Shown piece after piece: positions 1-14,563 of a stretch of DNA of 64,000 bases (position 1 is the first letter of the stretch; the number at the start of each line of letters is the position of its first letter). The notes beneath the pieces were generated by a model. The model searched no databases. It had not been told where the DNA came from and saw only the letters and a program-made list of their open reading frames with translations. The stretch is from Gloeocapsopsis dulcis (GTDB lineage: Bacteria; Cyanobacteriota; Cyanobacteriia; Cyanobacteriales; Chroococcidiopsidaceae), in NCBI RefSeq assembly GCF_032163395.1, contig NZ_CP119968.1:2816001-2880000 (forward strand), read 5' to 3'. The position numbers were made by a program, and so were the translations under genes.

Positions 1-708
1 AAGCGAAAAGACGCCAAAACCAACAAGTAGCGCTCCACTTACAGGTGTAATCCAACCTGACCAGCGGCGTAATTCTAACAGTTTTTTGATAGCAGCCGTA
101 AAAGTGCCTGCCAAAATTAAAGGCATGACATAACCAACGGTGTAAGTAAGAAGTAAGGTAGCACCAAGAACCAAATCTTGCGTTGTTGCCACCCAAGCTA
201 GTAAAGTTGCTAAAACAGGCGTACTACAAGGCGAAGCAACAATACCAAAGCTTAAACCAATAAGGTAGGAACGGACTCCCTGAGGTAAATCTTGCGACCA
301 TTCCACACTACCGAAGGATGGAAATTGTAAGGGCAATGCCTCGAGTAAATTCAGCCCCATAAAAATTGCGACAATACTGACAATAATTGGTAGCCCGATT
401 CCCACTTGTCCGTAAACTCGTCCTAGGAATGCTGCAGCAATACCCAAGGCTGCTAAGGTAGTTGCTAACCCTAGAGCAAACCAAGTAGACATTCGCATTG
501 CGTGCCAGCGGCTTTCTGCTTCATAACCACCAATGTAGCCTACTGTAATCGGCAGCATCGACAGCATACACGGTGTCAAGCTTGTCAACAAGCCAGCAGT
601 AAAAATGATACCAATACTGAACCAACCAAGATGTGTCAATTGGTCAGCTACTAGCACATTTGCATATTGTTCAAGTTCATACAACCGAGTTTGCCAAATT
701 TCAAGCAT
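1..708 (-). CDS. ccdA: CcdA/DsbD-family cytochrome c biogenesis membrane protein (3' end outside window)
   Basis: The frame reads from an ATG at 708 leftwards without a stop to base 1, giving 236 codons; family members are about 245 aa, so only the last few residues are missing. Several hydrophobic helices are visible. The two conserved redox cysteines lie in the contexts SLTPCM and VASPCST, as in CcdA, which passes electrons across the membrane to keep apocytochrome c haem-binding cysteines reduced. It lies downstream of ftsW on the same strand; in many cyanobacteria the next gene is ccs1, which would be off the window. Function rests on family knowledge. Confidence 0.88.
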   Translation of the reverse strand, partial: MLEIWQTRLYELEQYANVLVADQLTHLGWFSIGIIFTAGLLTSLTPCMLSMLPITVGYIGGYEAESRWHAMRMSTWFALGLATTLAALGIAAAFLGRVYGQVGIGLPIIVSIVAIFMGLNLLEALPLQFPSFGSVEWSQDLPQGVRSYLIGLSFGIVASPCSTPVLATLLAWVATTQDLVLGATLLLTYTVGYVMPLILAGTFTAAIKKLLELRRWSGWITPVSGALLVGFGVFSL

Positions 709-773
709 GGAGCAGATACATCGAAAGGCTGATTCTGCTTCAATCTTAACTTAGTAACATTCAAGTCAAAAGT

Positions 774-853
774 TATGAGTGTTGAGTTTTGAATTGTTTG
801 CGAAGAAAGGTGCTGGAGGCATTAGAAGTTTCTCAACTCAAAACTCATAACTC
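774..853. repeat. Intergenic inverted repeat between ftsW and ccdA
   Basis: The left arm, with GTTATGAG and TTGAGTTTTGA, is answered by a right arm with TCAACTCAAAACTCATAAC, so the segment can fold into a long imperfect hairpin. A similar segment with a related central GGAGGCA motif lies at 48246-48356. It appears to be non-coding dispersed repeat material. Confidence 0.5.
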
Positions 854-870
854 CGCGAAGCGGTAAGGCT

Positions 871-2037
871 CTAAGGTTGTCTACTCTTGGTACGTCCTAG
901 TAGTGTCACAACTTGAGTATCCGCATTTTCTCTGGCAACACGGATCAATAATCCGGCAATCATTAAGCTAGCAATAATTGAATTACTGCCATAGCTAACG
1001 AAGGGAAGTGGTAAGCCTGTTGTGGGTAAAATTCCTGTAGAAACACCGATATGAAGTATTGATTGTCCTACCAAGAAAGTCATTGCACCAATTGCGACTA
1101 ACCTATGTACTGGATTCCATGCTTTGAGTGCCACAACTAAAGCAAGCGTTGCATACGCAATTAATAGGAGCAACAATAGCACGCCACCAACAAAGCCAAA
1201 CTCTTCTGCAAAAATTGCAAAAATAAAATCAGTATCTTGAATTGGCAAATAAAATAATTTCTGTTGCGACAGTCCAAATCCAGCGCCCCAAGTTCCTCCT
1301 GAACCAACTGCAAGCAGACTTTGAATTAACTGATAGCCATTATTTGCCGGATCTATCCAAGGGTTACGAAAGGAAATGACTCGCTGAAGTTGATAGGGAC
1401 GCAAGCTAATGCTTGTTGCGGCTACTGATATGCCGAGTAAAGCCGTTCCTATTAACTGAACATAAGGTAAACCTGCTGCAAGTGCTACTAACCAAAGTGC
1501 CATGCCACAGAGTGCTGTTGTACTTAGATTTGGTTGGAGGAGAATTCCTGCTAAGGTCAGCGCAAAAACTGCTAGCCAAAACAAACGTGCTTGCCAGCGA
1601 ACCCTATCCCATTGTCCAAAAAGACGAGCGCTTTGTAAGATCAAGAACGGCTTAATTAACTCAGATGGTTGAATTAGAATTCCCTGAATTGATAGCCAAC
1701 GCCTAACTCCCGCAATTTCTTCTCCTAGAATAAGTGTTAAAAAAATTAATCCTAAAAGAACTAATACACTCCAATGCGCGATGCTTAAAATAAAGCGCAA
1801 AGGTAAATGGACAAGGAAGTTAAATGCGATTAAACCGATTGCTGCTCCTATTAATTGACGCTTGAGGAAATACAGTCCATCTCCCTGCTCTATATCAGCC
1901 ACTGGATAGGATGCAGAAAATAAAATGACTAGCCCAATCAATAACCACAACAAAGTTAGCCAGCGCAACAGGCGGGCTTCATTAGCCCATCCAGCCACAG
2001 ATTTGTCAAAGAAAGGAATGAGTTGACGGATCTGCAC
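871..2037 (-). CDS. ftsW: FtsW/RodA/SpoVE-family peptidoglycan glycosyltransferase, probably FtsW
   Basis: A 388-aa protein with about ten hydrophobic segments. Family signatures include GVRRWLSI, the PSELIKP segment near residue 130, and near the C terminus LPLPFVSYGSNS. SEDS proteins polymerise lipid II into septal (FtsW) or lateral (RodA) peptidoglycan in the cytoplasmic membrane. The neighbouring ccdA on the same strand matches the cyanobacterial ftsW-ccdA arrangement, which favours FtsW over RodA, though sequence alone does not exclude RodA. The ATG at 2037 leaves a short cytoplasmic N terminus before the first membrane helix. Confidence 0.88.
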   Translation of the reverse strand: MQIRQLIPFFDKSVAGWANEARLLRWLTLLWLLIGLVILFSASYPVADIEQGDGLYFLKRQLIGAAIGLIAFNFLVHLPLRFILSIAHWSVLVLLGLIFLTLILGEEIAGVRRWLSIQGILIQPSELIKPFLILQSARLFGQWDRVRWQARLFWLAVFALTLAGILLQPNLSTTALCGMALWLVALAAGLPYVQLIGTALLGISVAATSISLRPYQLQRVISFRNPWIDPANNGYQLIQSLLAVGSGGTWGAGFGLSQQKLFYLPIQDTDFIFAIFAEEFGFVGGVLLLLLLIAYATLALVVALKAWNPVHRLVAIGAMTFLVGQSILHIGVSTGILPTTGLPLPFVSYGSNSIIASLMIAGLLIRVARENADTQVVTLLGRTKSRQP

Positions 2038-2156
2038 GGCAGTTAAGTCGAATTTATGACATTAGGAGTATAGCGATTATTTGGATAATGCGATCGCTCT
2101 GTATAGTCAGTTCCAGGTCAAAAATTTTCATAAGAATTATGAACTTGCTATAAATA

Positions 2157-2183
2157 TAAAAAAAGAGGTCTTAAAAGACCTCT
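2157..2183 (-). terminator. Rho-independent terminator of the apc operon
   Basis: On the minus strand a 9-bp perfect stem (AGAGGTCTT/AAGACCTCT, 2-nt loop, bases 2164-2183) is followed at once by a run of seven T. It begins 21 bases after the apcC stop codon, so it should end the apcE-A-B-C transcript. Confidence 0.88.
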
Positions 2184-2204
2184 CAACTTAAATCTAAGAA
2201 ACAA

Positions 2205-2408
2205 CTACAGCAGCCCTGTATTCATCCCAGGCTTTCCTGTTGCCAGTTCCACCTTAACAATCTTGCCACCCATTTTCATAATTCGTTGCTGTTCCCGAAA
2301 CCAGTTGTCGTAAGGAACGAGCTTAGTAAAATAGGTGTTTTGTAATTCCCGCTGTGTTCTAATTCGGGTTTGACTAGGAACACAGGCAGTGACCTTAAAC
2401 ATCCGCAT
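2205..2408 (-). CDS. apcC: Phycobilisome small core linker Lc7.8 (ApcC)
   Basis: A 67-aa basic protein starting MRMFKVTACVPSQTR and ending TGLL, the characteristic ApcC sequence and length. It caps allophycocyanin trimers in the phycobilisome core and tunes their assembly. An AGGAGAG Shine-Dalgarno sequence precedes the ATG at 2408. It is the last gene of the apc operon, separated from apcB by 319 bases, and is followed by a strong terminator. The identification is essentially certain. Confidence 0.97.
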   Translation of the reverse strand: MRMFKVTACVPSQTRIRTQRELQNTYFTKLVPYDNWFREQQRIMKMGGKIVKVELATGKPGMNTGLL

Positions 2409-2727
2409 TGGTTAACTCTCTCCTAGATTATTGAATTAGGAAAATTTTTGATTTCAATTGATTTGAGGGCAACAAAATACCACTGCCACCCTATTTTCTC
2501 ACGTTTTGCTTACACAATTCTTTAATAAGCGAACAATTTCAGTTAATTGCTCAAAGGCTGGAAGTAAAGCGTCAATGCCAAACCTCTTAACACTTATTGC
2601 CTCACATTGAAGTTTGTAAATAAGCGATGAAATGTCTTAGCACTCACGATCAACTTCCAGACCTTAATTTAAGGAGAATTACCTTAGGCTTTAGCTATCT
2701 ATCCTCTGTTATTAAGAGGAACAAAGC
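2409..2727. other. apcB-apcC intergenic region
   Basis: 319 bases without a gene. It contains the apcC ribosome binding site and a short palindrome CCTTAATTTAAGG near 2663, which could act as a weak processing or attenuation hairpin after apcB. Nothing else was recognised. In many cyanobacteria apcAB message exceeds apcABC message, and an element in this gap would be the natural place for that, but this is inference. Confidence 0.45.
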
Positions 2728-3213
2728 TTAGCTCAAGCCAGAGCAGATGTAGTCAAAGTAAACACCCATTTCCTTACCGGCATCAGGACCTACTAGACTA
2801 GCAGTAACTTCCTTCATTGCTTGAATAGCTTGTACTGTTGCGCCAATAGGAACACCCAAAGAATTGTATGTTTCTTTTAAACCATTGAGTACGCGCTCAT
2901 CAAGAATAGAAGGATCGCCTGCTAACATAGCATAGGTCGAGTAGCGTAGGTAGTAGTCGAGGTCGCGGATGCAAGCAGCATAGCGGCGAGTCGTATACAT
3001 GTTGCCGCCTGGGCGAGTGATGTCAGAGTAAAGCAGAGACTTTGCTACTGCTTCTTTAACAATTGCTGCAGCATTAGCACTGATCGTTGTAGCAGCACGT
3101 ACCCGTAGTTCGCCTGTTTGGAAGTAGCCTTTTAGCTTCTCCATAGAGGAGTTGTCTAGGTACTTACCTTGTACGTCTGAAGCATTAATTACTGATGTAA
3201 TCGCGTCTTGCAT
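2728..3213 (-). CDS. apcB: Allophycocyanin beta subunit
   Basis: A 161-aa globin-fold phycobiliprotein. The phycocyanobilin-binding cysteine is Cys81 in [15 protein letters not shown], and Asn71 in PGGNMY sits at the position that is methylated in family members. Length and sequence match ApcB throughout. With ApcA it forms the trimeric discs of the phycobilisome core, which pass excitation energy to the ApcE terminal emitter. It is 62 bases downstream of apcA and co-transcribed with it. Confidence 0.98.
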   Translation of the reverse strand: MQDAITSVINASDVQGKYLDNSSMEKLKGYFQTGELRVRAATTISANAAAIVKEAVAKSLLYSDITRPGGNMYTTRRYAACIRDLDYYLRYSTYAMLAGDPSILDERVLNGLKETYNSLGVPIGATVQAIQAMKEVTASLVGPDAGKEMGVYFDYICSGLS

Positions 3214-3275
3214 GGTTTTAGTTCCTTATTTCCCACCGTGTTGCAATTATTAGTTTGAGTGTAGGTTCTCACACC

Positions 3276-3761
3276 CTACTGCATAGCGCCTACTAGATAG
3301 TCAAAGTAAGAGCCAGCTTCAGAAGCGTCTTCAGAAGACATCATCGAAGTAGCAACATTTTTCATTGCTCGGACGCCTTCAGCAACTGCTTCAATCGGAG
3401 TGCCAAGAGACCTGTACATTTCGCGGACACCAACAACACCAATTTCTTCAATTGGTGTGACATCACCAGCGACAACACCGTAGGTGATTAAGCGTAGGTA
3501 ATAATCCATATCGCGCAAGCAAGTTGCAGTCATTTCCTGACCATAAGCGTTTCCACCAGGAGAAACTACATCAGGACGCTTTTGAAATAATTGATCGCCG
3601 GCTTGCTTAACGATGCGCTCGCGGTTGTCTGTTAAGGTTTGAGCGATACGTAAACGACGCTCACCACTAGTAACAAAACTCTTGATCCGATCAAGCTCAC
3701 CAGGGCTGAGGTAGCGAGCTTCGGCGTCTGCATTCACGATTGACTTCGTGACGATACTCAT
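3276..3761 (-). CDS. apcA: Allophycocyanin alpha subunit
   Basis: A 161-aa phycobiliprotein with the bilin-binding Cys81 in [15 protein letters not shown]. Sequence and length match ApcA. Its partner is ApcB, encoded immediately downstream. The start ATG at 3761 has a GGAGGA-type ribosome binding site (rich in G/A on the minus strand), consistent with very high expression. The 522-base gap upstream towards apcE probably carries an additional apcA promoter. Confidence 0.98.
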   Translation of the reverse strand: MSIVTKSIVNADAEARYLSPGELDRIKSFVTSGERRLRIAQTLTDNRERIVKQAGDQLFQKRPDVVSPGGNAYGQEMTATCLRDMDYYLRLITYGVVAGDVTPIEEIGVVGVREMYRSLGTPIEAVAEGVRAMKNVATSMMSSEDASEAGSYFDYLVGAMQ

Positions 3762-4283
3762 TAACCGATTCCTCCAAAAATTAATGAAACCAGGTTTGTT
3801 TAGTTTCCCGCACTTAACTTTGACAGTAAGTCGAGACTGCTAGCTGACAGCTTGAGCAACTCAAGTGCTGGGTATTGCTAGTAGAAATTTACTCAGCTTT
3901 CTGGATGCTACTGCGCGGAATTCCGCTGCTTGCGCGCTCCATTTGGGGAGAGTTCCCAGTTTTTCCAAGGTGTTTTTTATAACAGAGTATTACCTTGGCT
4001 AACTGAAATCTATGCTTAATTTTTTTGCTTTGACTTGCCAGCTAATTCACTGCTTTCGTCTAGACATTCACTAGCTACCTGCGTAACTAGAGATACGTAA
4101 GCTTGTAGATACAGTTACCTTCCGCAAATATTTTGCGGCATTTAGTTCATCTTCTGAGTCACCTGTTAACAGTTTTTAACATTACTTTTCAGTTTTCTGA
4201 CAGACAAGAAGCTCTAACCAGTCAAGATAAATGACTGGCCAGAGAATACTAGTAGTCTACTCAGACTAAATGAGACTGAGACT
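3762..4283. other. apcE-apcA intergenic region
   Basis: 522 bases without a gene. A stem CCAGTCA/TGACTGG (4218-4238), flanked by a further CTCT/AGAG pairing, lies just past the apcE stop. It lacks a T-run on the minus strand, so it looks like a message-processing or stability element rather than a full terminator. The remaining sequence probably contains the strong apcA promoter; I could not pick its hexamers with confidence. Confidence 0.4.
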
Positions 4284-8176
<3,893 letters not shown>

Positions 8177-9361
8177 ATGGAAGCTCAAGATATTAGTTCT
8201 GCCGTACAGCGGTTGTATGATACATATCCTTTTCCTCCAGAACCACTTTTAGATAGCCCACCTCCTGGCTACAACTGGCGTTGGAATTGGATAGCTGCTT
8301 ATAACTTTTGTACGGGGCAAAAACCTGACAAGCAAGATGTCCGTATTCTCGATGCAGGATGTGGGACAGGAGTGGGAACCGAGTATCTTGTCCACCTCAA
8401 CCCGCAAGCTACTGTAGTCGGAATTGATTTAAGTGCAGGAGCATTAGCAGTAGCGCGCGATCGCACTCAGCGATCTGGTGCTAATCAGGTCGAATTTCAT
8501 CACCTCAGTTTGTATGATGTTGCCCAAGTACCAGGCGAATTTGATTTGATTAATTGTGTTGGTGTACTCCACCATCTTGCAGACCCCATTAAAGGAATTC
8601 AAGCTTTAGCCGCTAAACTCGCACCTGGTGGATTACTGCATATATTTGTCTACGGAGAATTGGGACGCTGGGAAATTCAATTGATGCAAAAAGCGATCGC
8701 CCTTCTCCACCAGCGCGGCGATTATCAAGATGGCGTGCAAATCGGACGAAAAATCTTCGCTGCGCTACCAGATGATAATCGCCTTGTCAAACGCGAAAAA
8801 GAACGTTGGTCGTTAGAAAATCAGCGTGATGCGAATTTTGCGGATATGTACGTTCATCCGCAAGAGATTGACTACAATATCGAGACGCTGTTTGAACTTA
8901 TTGATGCTTCAGGTTTAAATTTTTTAGGCTTTTCCAATCCGAGTTTCTGGCAATTAGAGCGACTTTTGGGAAAAGAGCCAACGTTGATACAACGCGCTCA
9001 AGGTTTGAGCGATCGCGCCTTGTATCGTTTGATTGAATTGTTAGATCCTGCAGGCGCTACGCATTATGAATTTTTTCTGGGACGTCCTCCTTTACCCAAA
9101 GCTGACTGGTCAGCTGACGAAACACTGCTTGCGGCAATTCCTGAACGTCATCCCTGTATGGAAGGATGGGCAAGTCGTTGTTTATTCAACTACGATTACC
9201 AAATTGTAAATTTATCCGAAGCAGAATTTGAATTTCTCCAAGCTTGCGATCAAAACTTGCCACAACAAAGTGTTAGCGAAATTTTGTCTCAAGTGAAGCT
9301 AGATTTAGCTGGAGTGCGATCGCTCCTGAAATCTGGATTAATTATTCTAAGTCCGAGTTAA
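8177..9361 (+). CDS. Class I SAM-dependent methyltransferase, unknown substrate
   Basis: 394 aa. The SAM-binding motif I is VRILDAGCGTGVGTEYL (about residues 56-72), followed by the acidic VVGIDLS of motif II and the NCVGVLHHL segment of motif IV, typical of the Methyltransf_25 type. The N-terminal LYDTYPFPPEP segment and a C-terminal domain of about 180 aa are outside the catalytic fold and may bind substrate. It lies upstream of the ATP synthase operon on the same strand, with a 90-base gap, but nothing links its function to ATP synthase. The substrate cannot be read from sequence. Confidence 0.8.
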   Translation: MEAQDISSAVQRLYDTYPFPPEPLLDSPPPGYNWRWNWIAAYNFCTGQKPDKQDVRILDAGCGTGVGTEYLVHLNPQATVVGIDLSAGALAVARDRTQRSGANQVEFHHLSLYDVAQVPGEFDLINCVGVLHHLADPIKGIQALAAKLAPGGLLHIFVYGELGRWEIQLMQKAIALLHQRGDYQDGVQIGRKIFAALPDDNRLVKREKERWSLENQRDANFADMYVHPQEIDYNIETLFELIDASGLNFLGFSNPSFWQLERLLGKEPTLIQRAQGLSDRALYRLIELLDPAGATHYEFFLGRPPLPKADWSADETLLAAIPERHPCMEGWASRCLFNYDYQIVNLSEAEFEFLQACDQNLPQQSVSEILSQVKLDLAGVRSLLKSGLIILSPS

Positions 9362-9451
9362 TTGTTTTTTAAGTATTGTTACCGCAACATGTTATGATTT
9401 CAACTGGCTCATCTGAGTCAAGTTAATCAACCGTACTGGTTTGCGTTTCCC

Positions 9452-9910
9452 GTGAACTTGGCAAACAACTCCTCAGAACCCGCACCTTCCCAGGGAGATA
9501 ACTCTCCTACCGGCTTTAATTCGTCAAAGCCAAGCAACTCAATGCAAGATTTTTATCAGCTTGCTCAAGAGTTGTTATTTTGGACTCTCACATTGACAGG
9601 AATTGTCTTTGTCTTTGTTTGGGTATTTTATTCACTGAATATTGCTCTGAACTATCTGATCGGGGCATGCACAGGTGTGGTTTACTTGAGGATGTTAGCA
9701 AAAGATGTCGAGCGGCTAGGTGGAGAAAAAAAACAGTTGAGCAAAACTCGGTTAGCTCTGTTAATTGGGTTAATTCTACTAGCAAGTCGGTGGAATCAAC
9801 TGCAAATATTGCCTATATTTCTAGGTTTTCTCACATATAAAGCTTCGCTCATCATCTATGTACTGCGGACGGCATTCGCCTCTGACTCTCACAAAGTCGG
9901 GCAATCCTAG
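9452..9910 (+). CDS. atpI: ATP synthase protein I
   Basis: 152 aa (GTG start) or 122 aa from the ATG at 9542. A polar N terminus is followed by about four hydrophobic segments, ending in a short polar tail. Small hydrophobic proteins at this position, just before subunit a, are the AtpI/UncI family (atp1 in cyanobacterial naming), thought to help assemble the c-ring. The low-complexity first 30 residues make the ATG at 9542 a credible alternative start. Its end overlaps an upstream extension of the atpB frame, but the two genes do not overlap if atpB starts at 9954. Confidence 0.85.
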   Translation: MNLANNSSEPAPSQGDNSPTGFNSSKPSNSMQDFYQLAQELLFWTLTLTGIVFVFVWVFYSLNIALNYLIGACTGVVYLRMLAKDVERLGGEKKQLSKTRLALLIGLILLASRWNQLQILPIFLGFLTYKASLIIYVLRTAFASDSHKVGQS

Positions 9911-9953
9911 AAGAGTCTTATCTCAAAGCTTGGGGAATCCAGTTGAAGGGAAA

Positions 9954-10715
9954 ATGCTGAATATTTTGCACGTCATCAACTTTGCTCACCTCGCCGAATT
10001 AGAAGTAGGCAGACACCTCTACTGGCAAATTGGTAATCTCAAAGTTCATGGTCAGGTCTTTTTGACTTCGTGGTTTGTGATCGCCTTGCTAGTAATTGTG
10101 TCACTTGCCGCTACAAGAAATATCAATCGCATCCCCCGTGGGCTACAGAACTTCATGGAGTATGCCCTAGAATTCATTCGGGATCTGGCAAAAAATCAGA
10201 TCGGGGAGAAAGAATATCGTCCGTGGGTGCCGTTTGTTGGCACTTTATTCTTGTTCATATTTGTGTCAAATTGGTCAGGTGCACTCGTTCCCTTCAGGCT
10301 TATTCACTTACCAGAAGGCGAACTTGCTGCTCCCACCAGTGACATCAATACCACGGTGGCACTAGCTTTGCTGACATCCTTAGCGTATTTTTATGCGGGC
10401 TTCAGCAAAAAAGGTTTAGGGTACTTTGGTAATTACGTGCAGCCTGTACCTTTTATGCTGCCGTTCAAAATTATCGAAGATTTTACTAAGCCCCTCTCCC
10501 TGAGCTTCCGATTATTTGGTAACATCCTCGCGGATGAACTCGTAGTGGCAGTGTTGGTATTACTAGTACCACTGTTTGTTCCCCTGCCAGTAATGGCTTT
10601 AGGTCTTTTTACTAGTGCAATTCAGGCACTCATCTTTGCTACGCTCGCTGCAGCTTACATCGGAGAAGCGCTCGAGGATCATGGACATGGTGAAGAGCAT
10701 GGGGAACACGCATAA
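9954..10715 (+). CDS. atpB: F0F1 ATP synthase subunit a
   Basis: 253 aa from the ATG at 9954. The frame is open back to 9858, but the added residues are unlike the family, and starting [10 protein letters not shown] gives the normal length. The essential arginine lies in [14 protein letters not shown], the half-channel motif that carries protons between the membrane faces and the c-ring. A His/Glu-rich C-terminal tail ([13 protein letters not shown]) is present. It is part of the atp operon; subunit c follows after 117 bases. Confidence 0.96.
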   Translation: MLNILHVINFAHLAELEVGRHLYWQIGNLKVHGQVFLTSWFVIALLVIVSLAATRNINRIPRGLQNFMEYALEFIRDLAKNQIGEKEYRPWVPFVGTLFLFIFVSNWSGALVPFRLIHLPEGELAAPTSDINTTVALALLTSLAYFYAGFSKKGLGYFGNYVQPVPFMLPFKIIEDFTKPLSLSFRLFGNILADELVVAVLVLLVPLFVPLPVMALGLFTSAIQALIFATLAAAYIGEALEDHGHGEEHGEHA

Positions 10716-10763
10716 ATGTGAGGATTAAGGGATAGGAAATTAGAGTAAAAACCTAACGCCTAA

Positions 10764-11078
<315 letters not shown>

Positions 11079-11095
11079 TTGATCGTTTTTCAAAG

Positions 11096-11126
11096 TGTAG
11101 AGGCGTTTACGAAAAACGTCTCTACA
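11096..11126 (+). repeat. Stable hairpin between atpE and the b' subunit gene
   Basis: TGTAGAGGCGTTT (11096-11108) and AAACGTCTCTACA (11114-11126) form a 13-bp stem with one G-U pair and a 5-nt loop. No T-run follows, so it is probably not a terminator. It may protect the atpE message or be a copy of a dispersed cyanobacterial hairpin repeat. Confidence 0.7.
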
Positions 11127-11205
11127 TTTCGGCGGTTCTAAATTAAGTACAACTCCTGCTCAACCTACTTAACCCCTTAGAATCACATCAAAGGGGTATG
11201 AGACT

Positions 11206-11697
11206 ATGACACATTCAATAATCTTACTCGCAGCAGAAACAGCAGGTAAAGAAGGCGGGCTATTTGACCTTGACGCTACCCTGCCTTTAATGGCTATACA
11301 GTTTCTATTTTTGGTTTTGATTCTGAACGCAACTTTTTACAAGCCACTCAGTAAAGCAATTGATGAGCGGGATGAGTATATCCGTAAAAATCAATTGGAT
11401 GCGCGTGAACGCTTGTCGAAAGTAGAGCAACTAGCATCTCAATACGAGCAAGAACTCGCCACAGCACGCCGACAGTCGCAACAAATTGTCGTTGATGCTC
11501 AAGCAGAAGCTGAAAGAGTTGCTGCAGAGAAAATTGCAGCTGCGCAAAGAGAAGCACAAGCTCAGCGAGAACAAGCAGCTCAAGAGATTGAACAACAAAA
11601 GCAAGAAGCCTTAGCTTCATTAGAACAACAAGTTGATGCTCTCAGTCAACAAATTATGGAAAAACTGCTAGGGACACAGCTTGTCAGTCAACGCTAG
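11206..11697 (+). CDS. atpF2: F0F1 ATP synthase subunit b' (second b-type stalk subunit)
   Basis: 163 aa: one membrane helix near residues 25-45 ([21 protein letters not shown]), then a long charged coiled coil rich in Ala, Gln and Glu. Cyanobacteria and plastids have two different b subunits, b' (often called atpG) and b, which pair to form the peripheral stalk. A slightly shorter, signal-free N terminus and its position before b identify this one as b'. It is part of the atp operon. Confidence 0.95.
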   Translation: MTHSIILLAAETAGKEGGLFDLDATLPLMAIQFLFLVLILNATFYKPLSKAIDERDEYIRKNQLDARERLSKVEQLASQYEQELATARRQSQQIVVDAQAEAERVAAEKIAAAQREAQAQREQAAQEIEQQKQEALASLEQQVDALSQQIMEKLLGTQLVSQR

Positions 11698-11787
11698 TCA
11701 TAGCTCAGATGACAAAAAATTAGAGTAGAAGCTTGATGCCGAAATTGGGAAAGGCAATTACTCACAAGACGAACTCAAGCAGCGCAG

Positions 11788-12360
11788 ATGTGGACGGGTA
11801 CAATGGAAACTTTTTTATTGTTGATGGCAGAAGCCAGCGCTGTGAATGCTGAATTGGCAGAAGGAAATCACGGTTTCGGGTTAAATTTTGACATTTTAGG
11901 AACAAACCTGATTAACCTTGTCATTATTATTGGCGTGCTGTTTTTCTTTGGACGTAAAGTTGTCGGGAAAACTCTCAGCGATCGCCGCGAACGCATCGAA
12001 ACAGCAATTGTTAATGCGCAAAAGCGCGCAACCGATGCAAAAGCAGCACTAGAAGAACAACAACAGAAGCTGGCTCAAGCGCAAGCGGAAGCTGAAAAAA
12101 TCCGCAACAATGCCCAAGAAAATGCCAAAGTTGCTAGGGAAAAAATTCTCGCAACGGCAGCAACTGACATTGAACGCATGAAAGAAACCGCAAGCCAAGA
12201 CTTGGATGCGGAACGCAATCGCGCGATCGCCCAGTTACGTCAGCGGGTAGTCGCGATGGCGCTAGAAAAAGTCGAATCTCAGTTGCAAACTGGCGTAGAC
12301 AGTGATACGCAGCAAAAACTTATTGACCGCAGTATCGCGCTGTTGGGAGGTCGTTCATGA
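11788..12360 (+). CDS. atpF: F0F1 ATP synthase subunit b
   Basis: 190 aa from the ATG at 11788; an in-frame ATG at 11803 is an alternative. One membrane helix ([15 protein letters not shown], about 40-55) is followed by a coiled coil to the C terminus. Together with b' it forms the peripheral stalk holding F1 against rotation. The last four bases overlap the delta-subunit start (ATGA), indicating translational coupling. Confidence 0.96.
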   Translation: MWTGTMETFLLLMAEASAVNAELAEGNHGFGLNFDILGTNLINLVIIIGVLFFFGRKVVGKTLSDRRERIETAIVNAQKRATDAKAALEEQQQKLAQAQAEAEKIRNNAQENAKVAREKILATAATDIERMKETASQDLDAERNRAIAQLRQRVVAMALEKVESQLQTGVDSDTQQKLIDRSIALLGGRS

Positions 12361-12908
12361 AAGGTGGTGCCGCAACCCAAATTGTTGAGCCGTATGCTCA
12401 AGCGCTGATGTCTGTGGCGCGTAACAACAATCTAATTGAGCAATTTGGTGAAGATATTCGTGCTCTACTCAGCCTGTTAGAGAATTCTGAGCAACTGCGT
12501 GATTTCCTCGCCAATCCATTTGTTAGCGTTGAGGACAAAAAAGCTGTTTTACAGCGCGTAGTTGGTGAAGTCAACCCGTATTTGCGGAACTTTCTCATGT
12601 TACTGGTAGACCGCCGCAGAATTATTTTGTTAGAAGATGTTTGTCGGCAGTTTCTTGCGATTCTACGTCAGTTAAATCAAACAGTTTTAGCAGAAGTGAT
12701 TTCTGCCGTAGATCTGACGGACGAACAGCAACAAGCCGTCCGTGAGAAAGTGATCGCTATGACAAACGCGAGGGAAGTTGAATTAGACACCAAAATCGAT
12801 CCTGATTTAATCGGCGGTGTCATCATTAAAGTAGGTTCTCAAGTCTTTGATGCGAGTATTCGCGGTCAACTACGTCGCCTTTCCTTACGTCTTAGCGGTA
12901 GTACATAA
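12357..12908 (+). CDS. atpH: F0F1 ATP synthase subunit delta
   Basis: 183 aa of the OSCP/delta family, with the N-terminal helical bundle and the C-terminal conserved segment containing [23 protein letters not shown]. It joins the b/b' stalk to the top of F1. Its start overlaps the atpF stop by four bases. Called atpD in cyanobacterial naming. The following 120 bases before atpA hold only low-complexity intergenic sequence. Confidence 0.96.
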   Translation: MKGGAATQIVEPYAQALMSVARNNNLIEQFGEDIRALLSLLENSEQLRDFLANPFVSVEDKKAVLQRVVGEVNPYLRNFLMLLVDRRRIILLEDVCRQFLAILRQLNQTVLAEVISAVDLTDEQQQAVREKVIAMTNAREVELDTKIDPDLIGGVIIKVGSQVFDASIRGQLRRLSLRLSGST

Positions 12909-13028
12909 ACAAAGGGGGGAGGAACTAGGAGCTAAAGGCTGGAAAAATTCGCAATAGCACTTTCTGACTCCTAACCCGTAACTCCTAAATCATACTCATA
13001 ACCTCTACCTCAACACCTAACACCTAAA

Positions 13029-14546
13029 ATGATCAGTATTAGACCTGACGAAATCAGTAGCATTATTCAACAGCAAATTGAGCAGTACGACCAAGAAGTT
13101 AAAGTAGCTAACGTTGGTACTGTACTGCAAGTAGGAGACGGTATTGCTCGAATCTATGGTTTAGAAAAAGCCATGGCGGGTGAACTTTTAGAATTTGAAG
13201 ATGGTACCGTTGGCGTTGCGTTGAACTTAGAAGAAGATAACGTAGGTGCAGTGCTTATTGGAGAAGGTCGCGAAATTCAAGAAGGTAGTTCCGTAACCGC
13301 AACTGGTAAAATCGCACAGGTGCCAGTAGGCGAAGCCATGATTGGGCGCGTCATCGACGCTTTAGGTCGTCCCATTGATGGTAAGGGAGATATTCAAACC
13401 TCTGAAAGCCGCCTCATTGAATCTCCTGCTCCAGGAATTGTAGAACGTCGCTCAGTTTACGAACCAATGCAAACGGGAATTACTGCAATTGATGCAATGA
13501 TTCCCATTGGGAGAGGACAGCGCGAACTGATTATTGGCGATCGCCAAACAGGAAAAACAGCAATCGCTGTAGACACAATTCTTAACCAGAAAGGCGGCGA
13601 CGTCGTTTGTGTGTATGTTGCCATTGGTCAGAAAGCTTCAACTGTAGCGAATGTCGTCAATGTGCTTCAAGAAAGAGGCGCAATGGACTACAGCGTCGTC
13701 GTTGCGGCAAACGCCAACGATCCAGCACCATTACAGTGGCTAGCTCCTTATGTTGGTGCGAGTGTGGCTGAGTACTTTATGTACAAAGGTAGAGCGACAT
13801 TGGTCATCTACGACGATCTTTCCAAGCAAGCTCAAGCTTATCGTCAAATGTCCTTGTTACTACGTCGTCCACCAGGTCGGGAAGCTTATCCAGGAGATGT
13901 ATTTTACCTCCACTCGCGGTTACTCGAAAGAGCAGCGAAACTAAGTGACGACCTAGGCGGAGGTAGTATGACAGCACTACCAATTATTGAAACCCAAGCG
14001 GGCGACGTATCAGCATATATCCCCACAAACGTTATTTCAATTACAGACGGACAAATTTTCCTATCCGCTGACTTATTTAACTCAGGGAATCGTCCAGCAA
14101 TTAATCCTGGAATTTCCGTATCGCGGGTAGGTTCTGCTGCTCAAACCAAAGCGATGAAAAAAGTTGCTGGTAAGCTGAAGCTAGAACTCGCACAGTTTGA
14201 CGATCTACAAGCTTTCGCACAGTTCGCCTCTGACTTAGATAAAGCAACACAAGACCAACTAGCCCGTGGTGCGCGCTTGCGAGAACTGTTGAAGCAGCCA
14301 CAGTATTCACCGCTTGCAGTGTATGAGCAAGTAGCTTTACTGTATGCCGGAATCAACGGCTATCTTGATGATATCTCCACAGATAAAGTAACAACGTTTA
14401 CCAAAGGTCTGCGCGAATACTTGAAAACAAGCAAGCCACAGTACGGCGATATCGTCCAAAAAGAAAAGCAGTTAACCGATGATGCGGAAAAGCTGCTCAA
14501 AGAAGCACTGACAGAGTATAAGCAAACATTCTTGGCAGCTGCCTAA
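13029..14546 (+). CDS. atpA: F0F1 ATP synthase subunit alpha
   Basis: 505 aa, full length. The P-loop [11 protein letters not shown] is near residue 170, and the alpha-family signature [17 protein letters not shown] is near residue 356. Alpha carries the non-catalytic nucleotide sites of the F1 hexamer. The N-terminal segment [11 protein letters not shown] contacts delta. The beta and epsilon genes are not in this operon, as is usual for cyanobacteria. Confidence 0.98.
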   Translation: MISIRPDEISSIIQQQIEQYDQEVKVANVGTVLQVGDGIARIYGLEKAMAGELLEFEDGTVGVALNLEEDNVGAVLIGEGREIQEGSSVTATGKIAQVPVGEAMIGRVIDALGRPIDGKGDIQTSESRLIESPAPGIVERRSVYEPMQTGITAIDAMIPIGRGQRELIIGDRQTGKTAIAVDTILNQKGGDVVCVYVAIGQKASTVANVVNVLQERGAMDYSVVVAANANDPAPLQWLAPYVGASVAEYFMYKGRATLVIYDDLSKQAQAYRQMSLLLRRPPGREAYPGDVFYLHSRLLERAAKLSDDLGGGSMTALPIIETQAGDVSAYIPTNVISITDGQIFLSADLFNSGNRPAINPGISVSRVGSAAQTKAMKKVAGKLKLELAQFDDLQAFAQFASDLDKATQDQLARGARLRELLKQPQYSPLAVYEQVALLYAGINGYLDDISTDKVTTFTKGLREYLKTSKPQYGDIVQKEKQLTDDAEKLLKEALTEYKQTFLAAA

Positions 14547-14563
14547 TTTGTTTTTGGTTAGTA

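Noticed and set aside
9858-9953. Longer start for ATP synthase subunit a
   Set aside because: The extra 32 residues are not typical of the family and overlap the previous gene; the ATG at 9954 gives the normal length.
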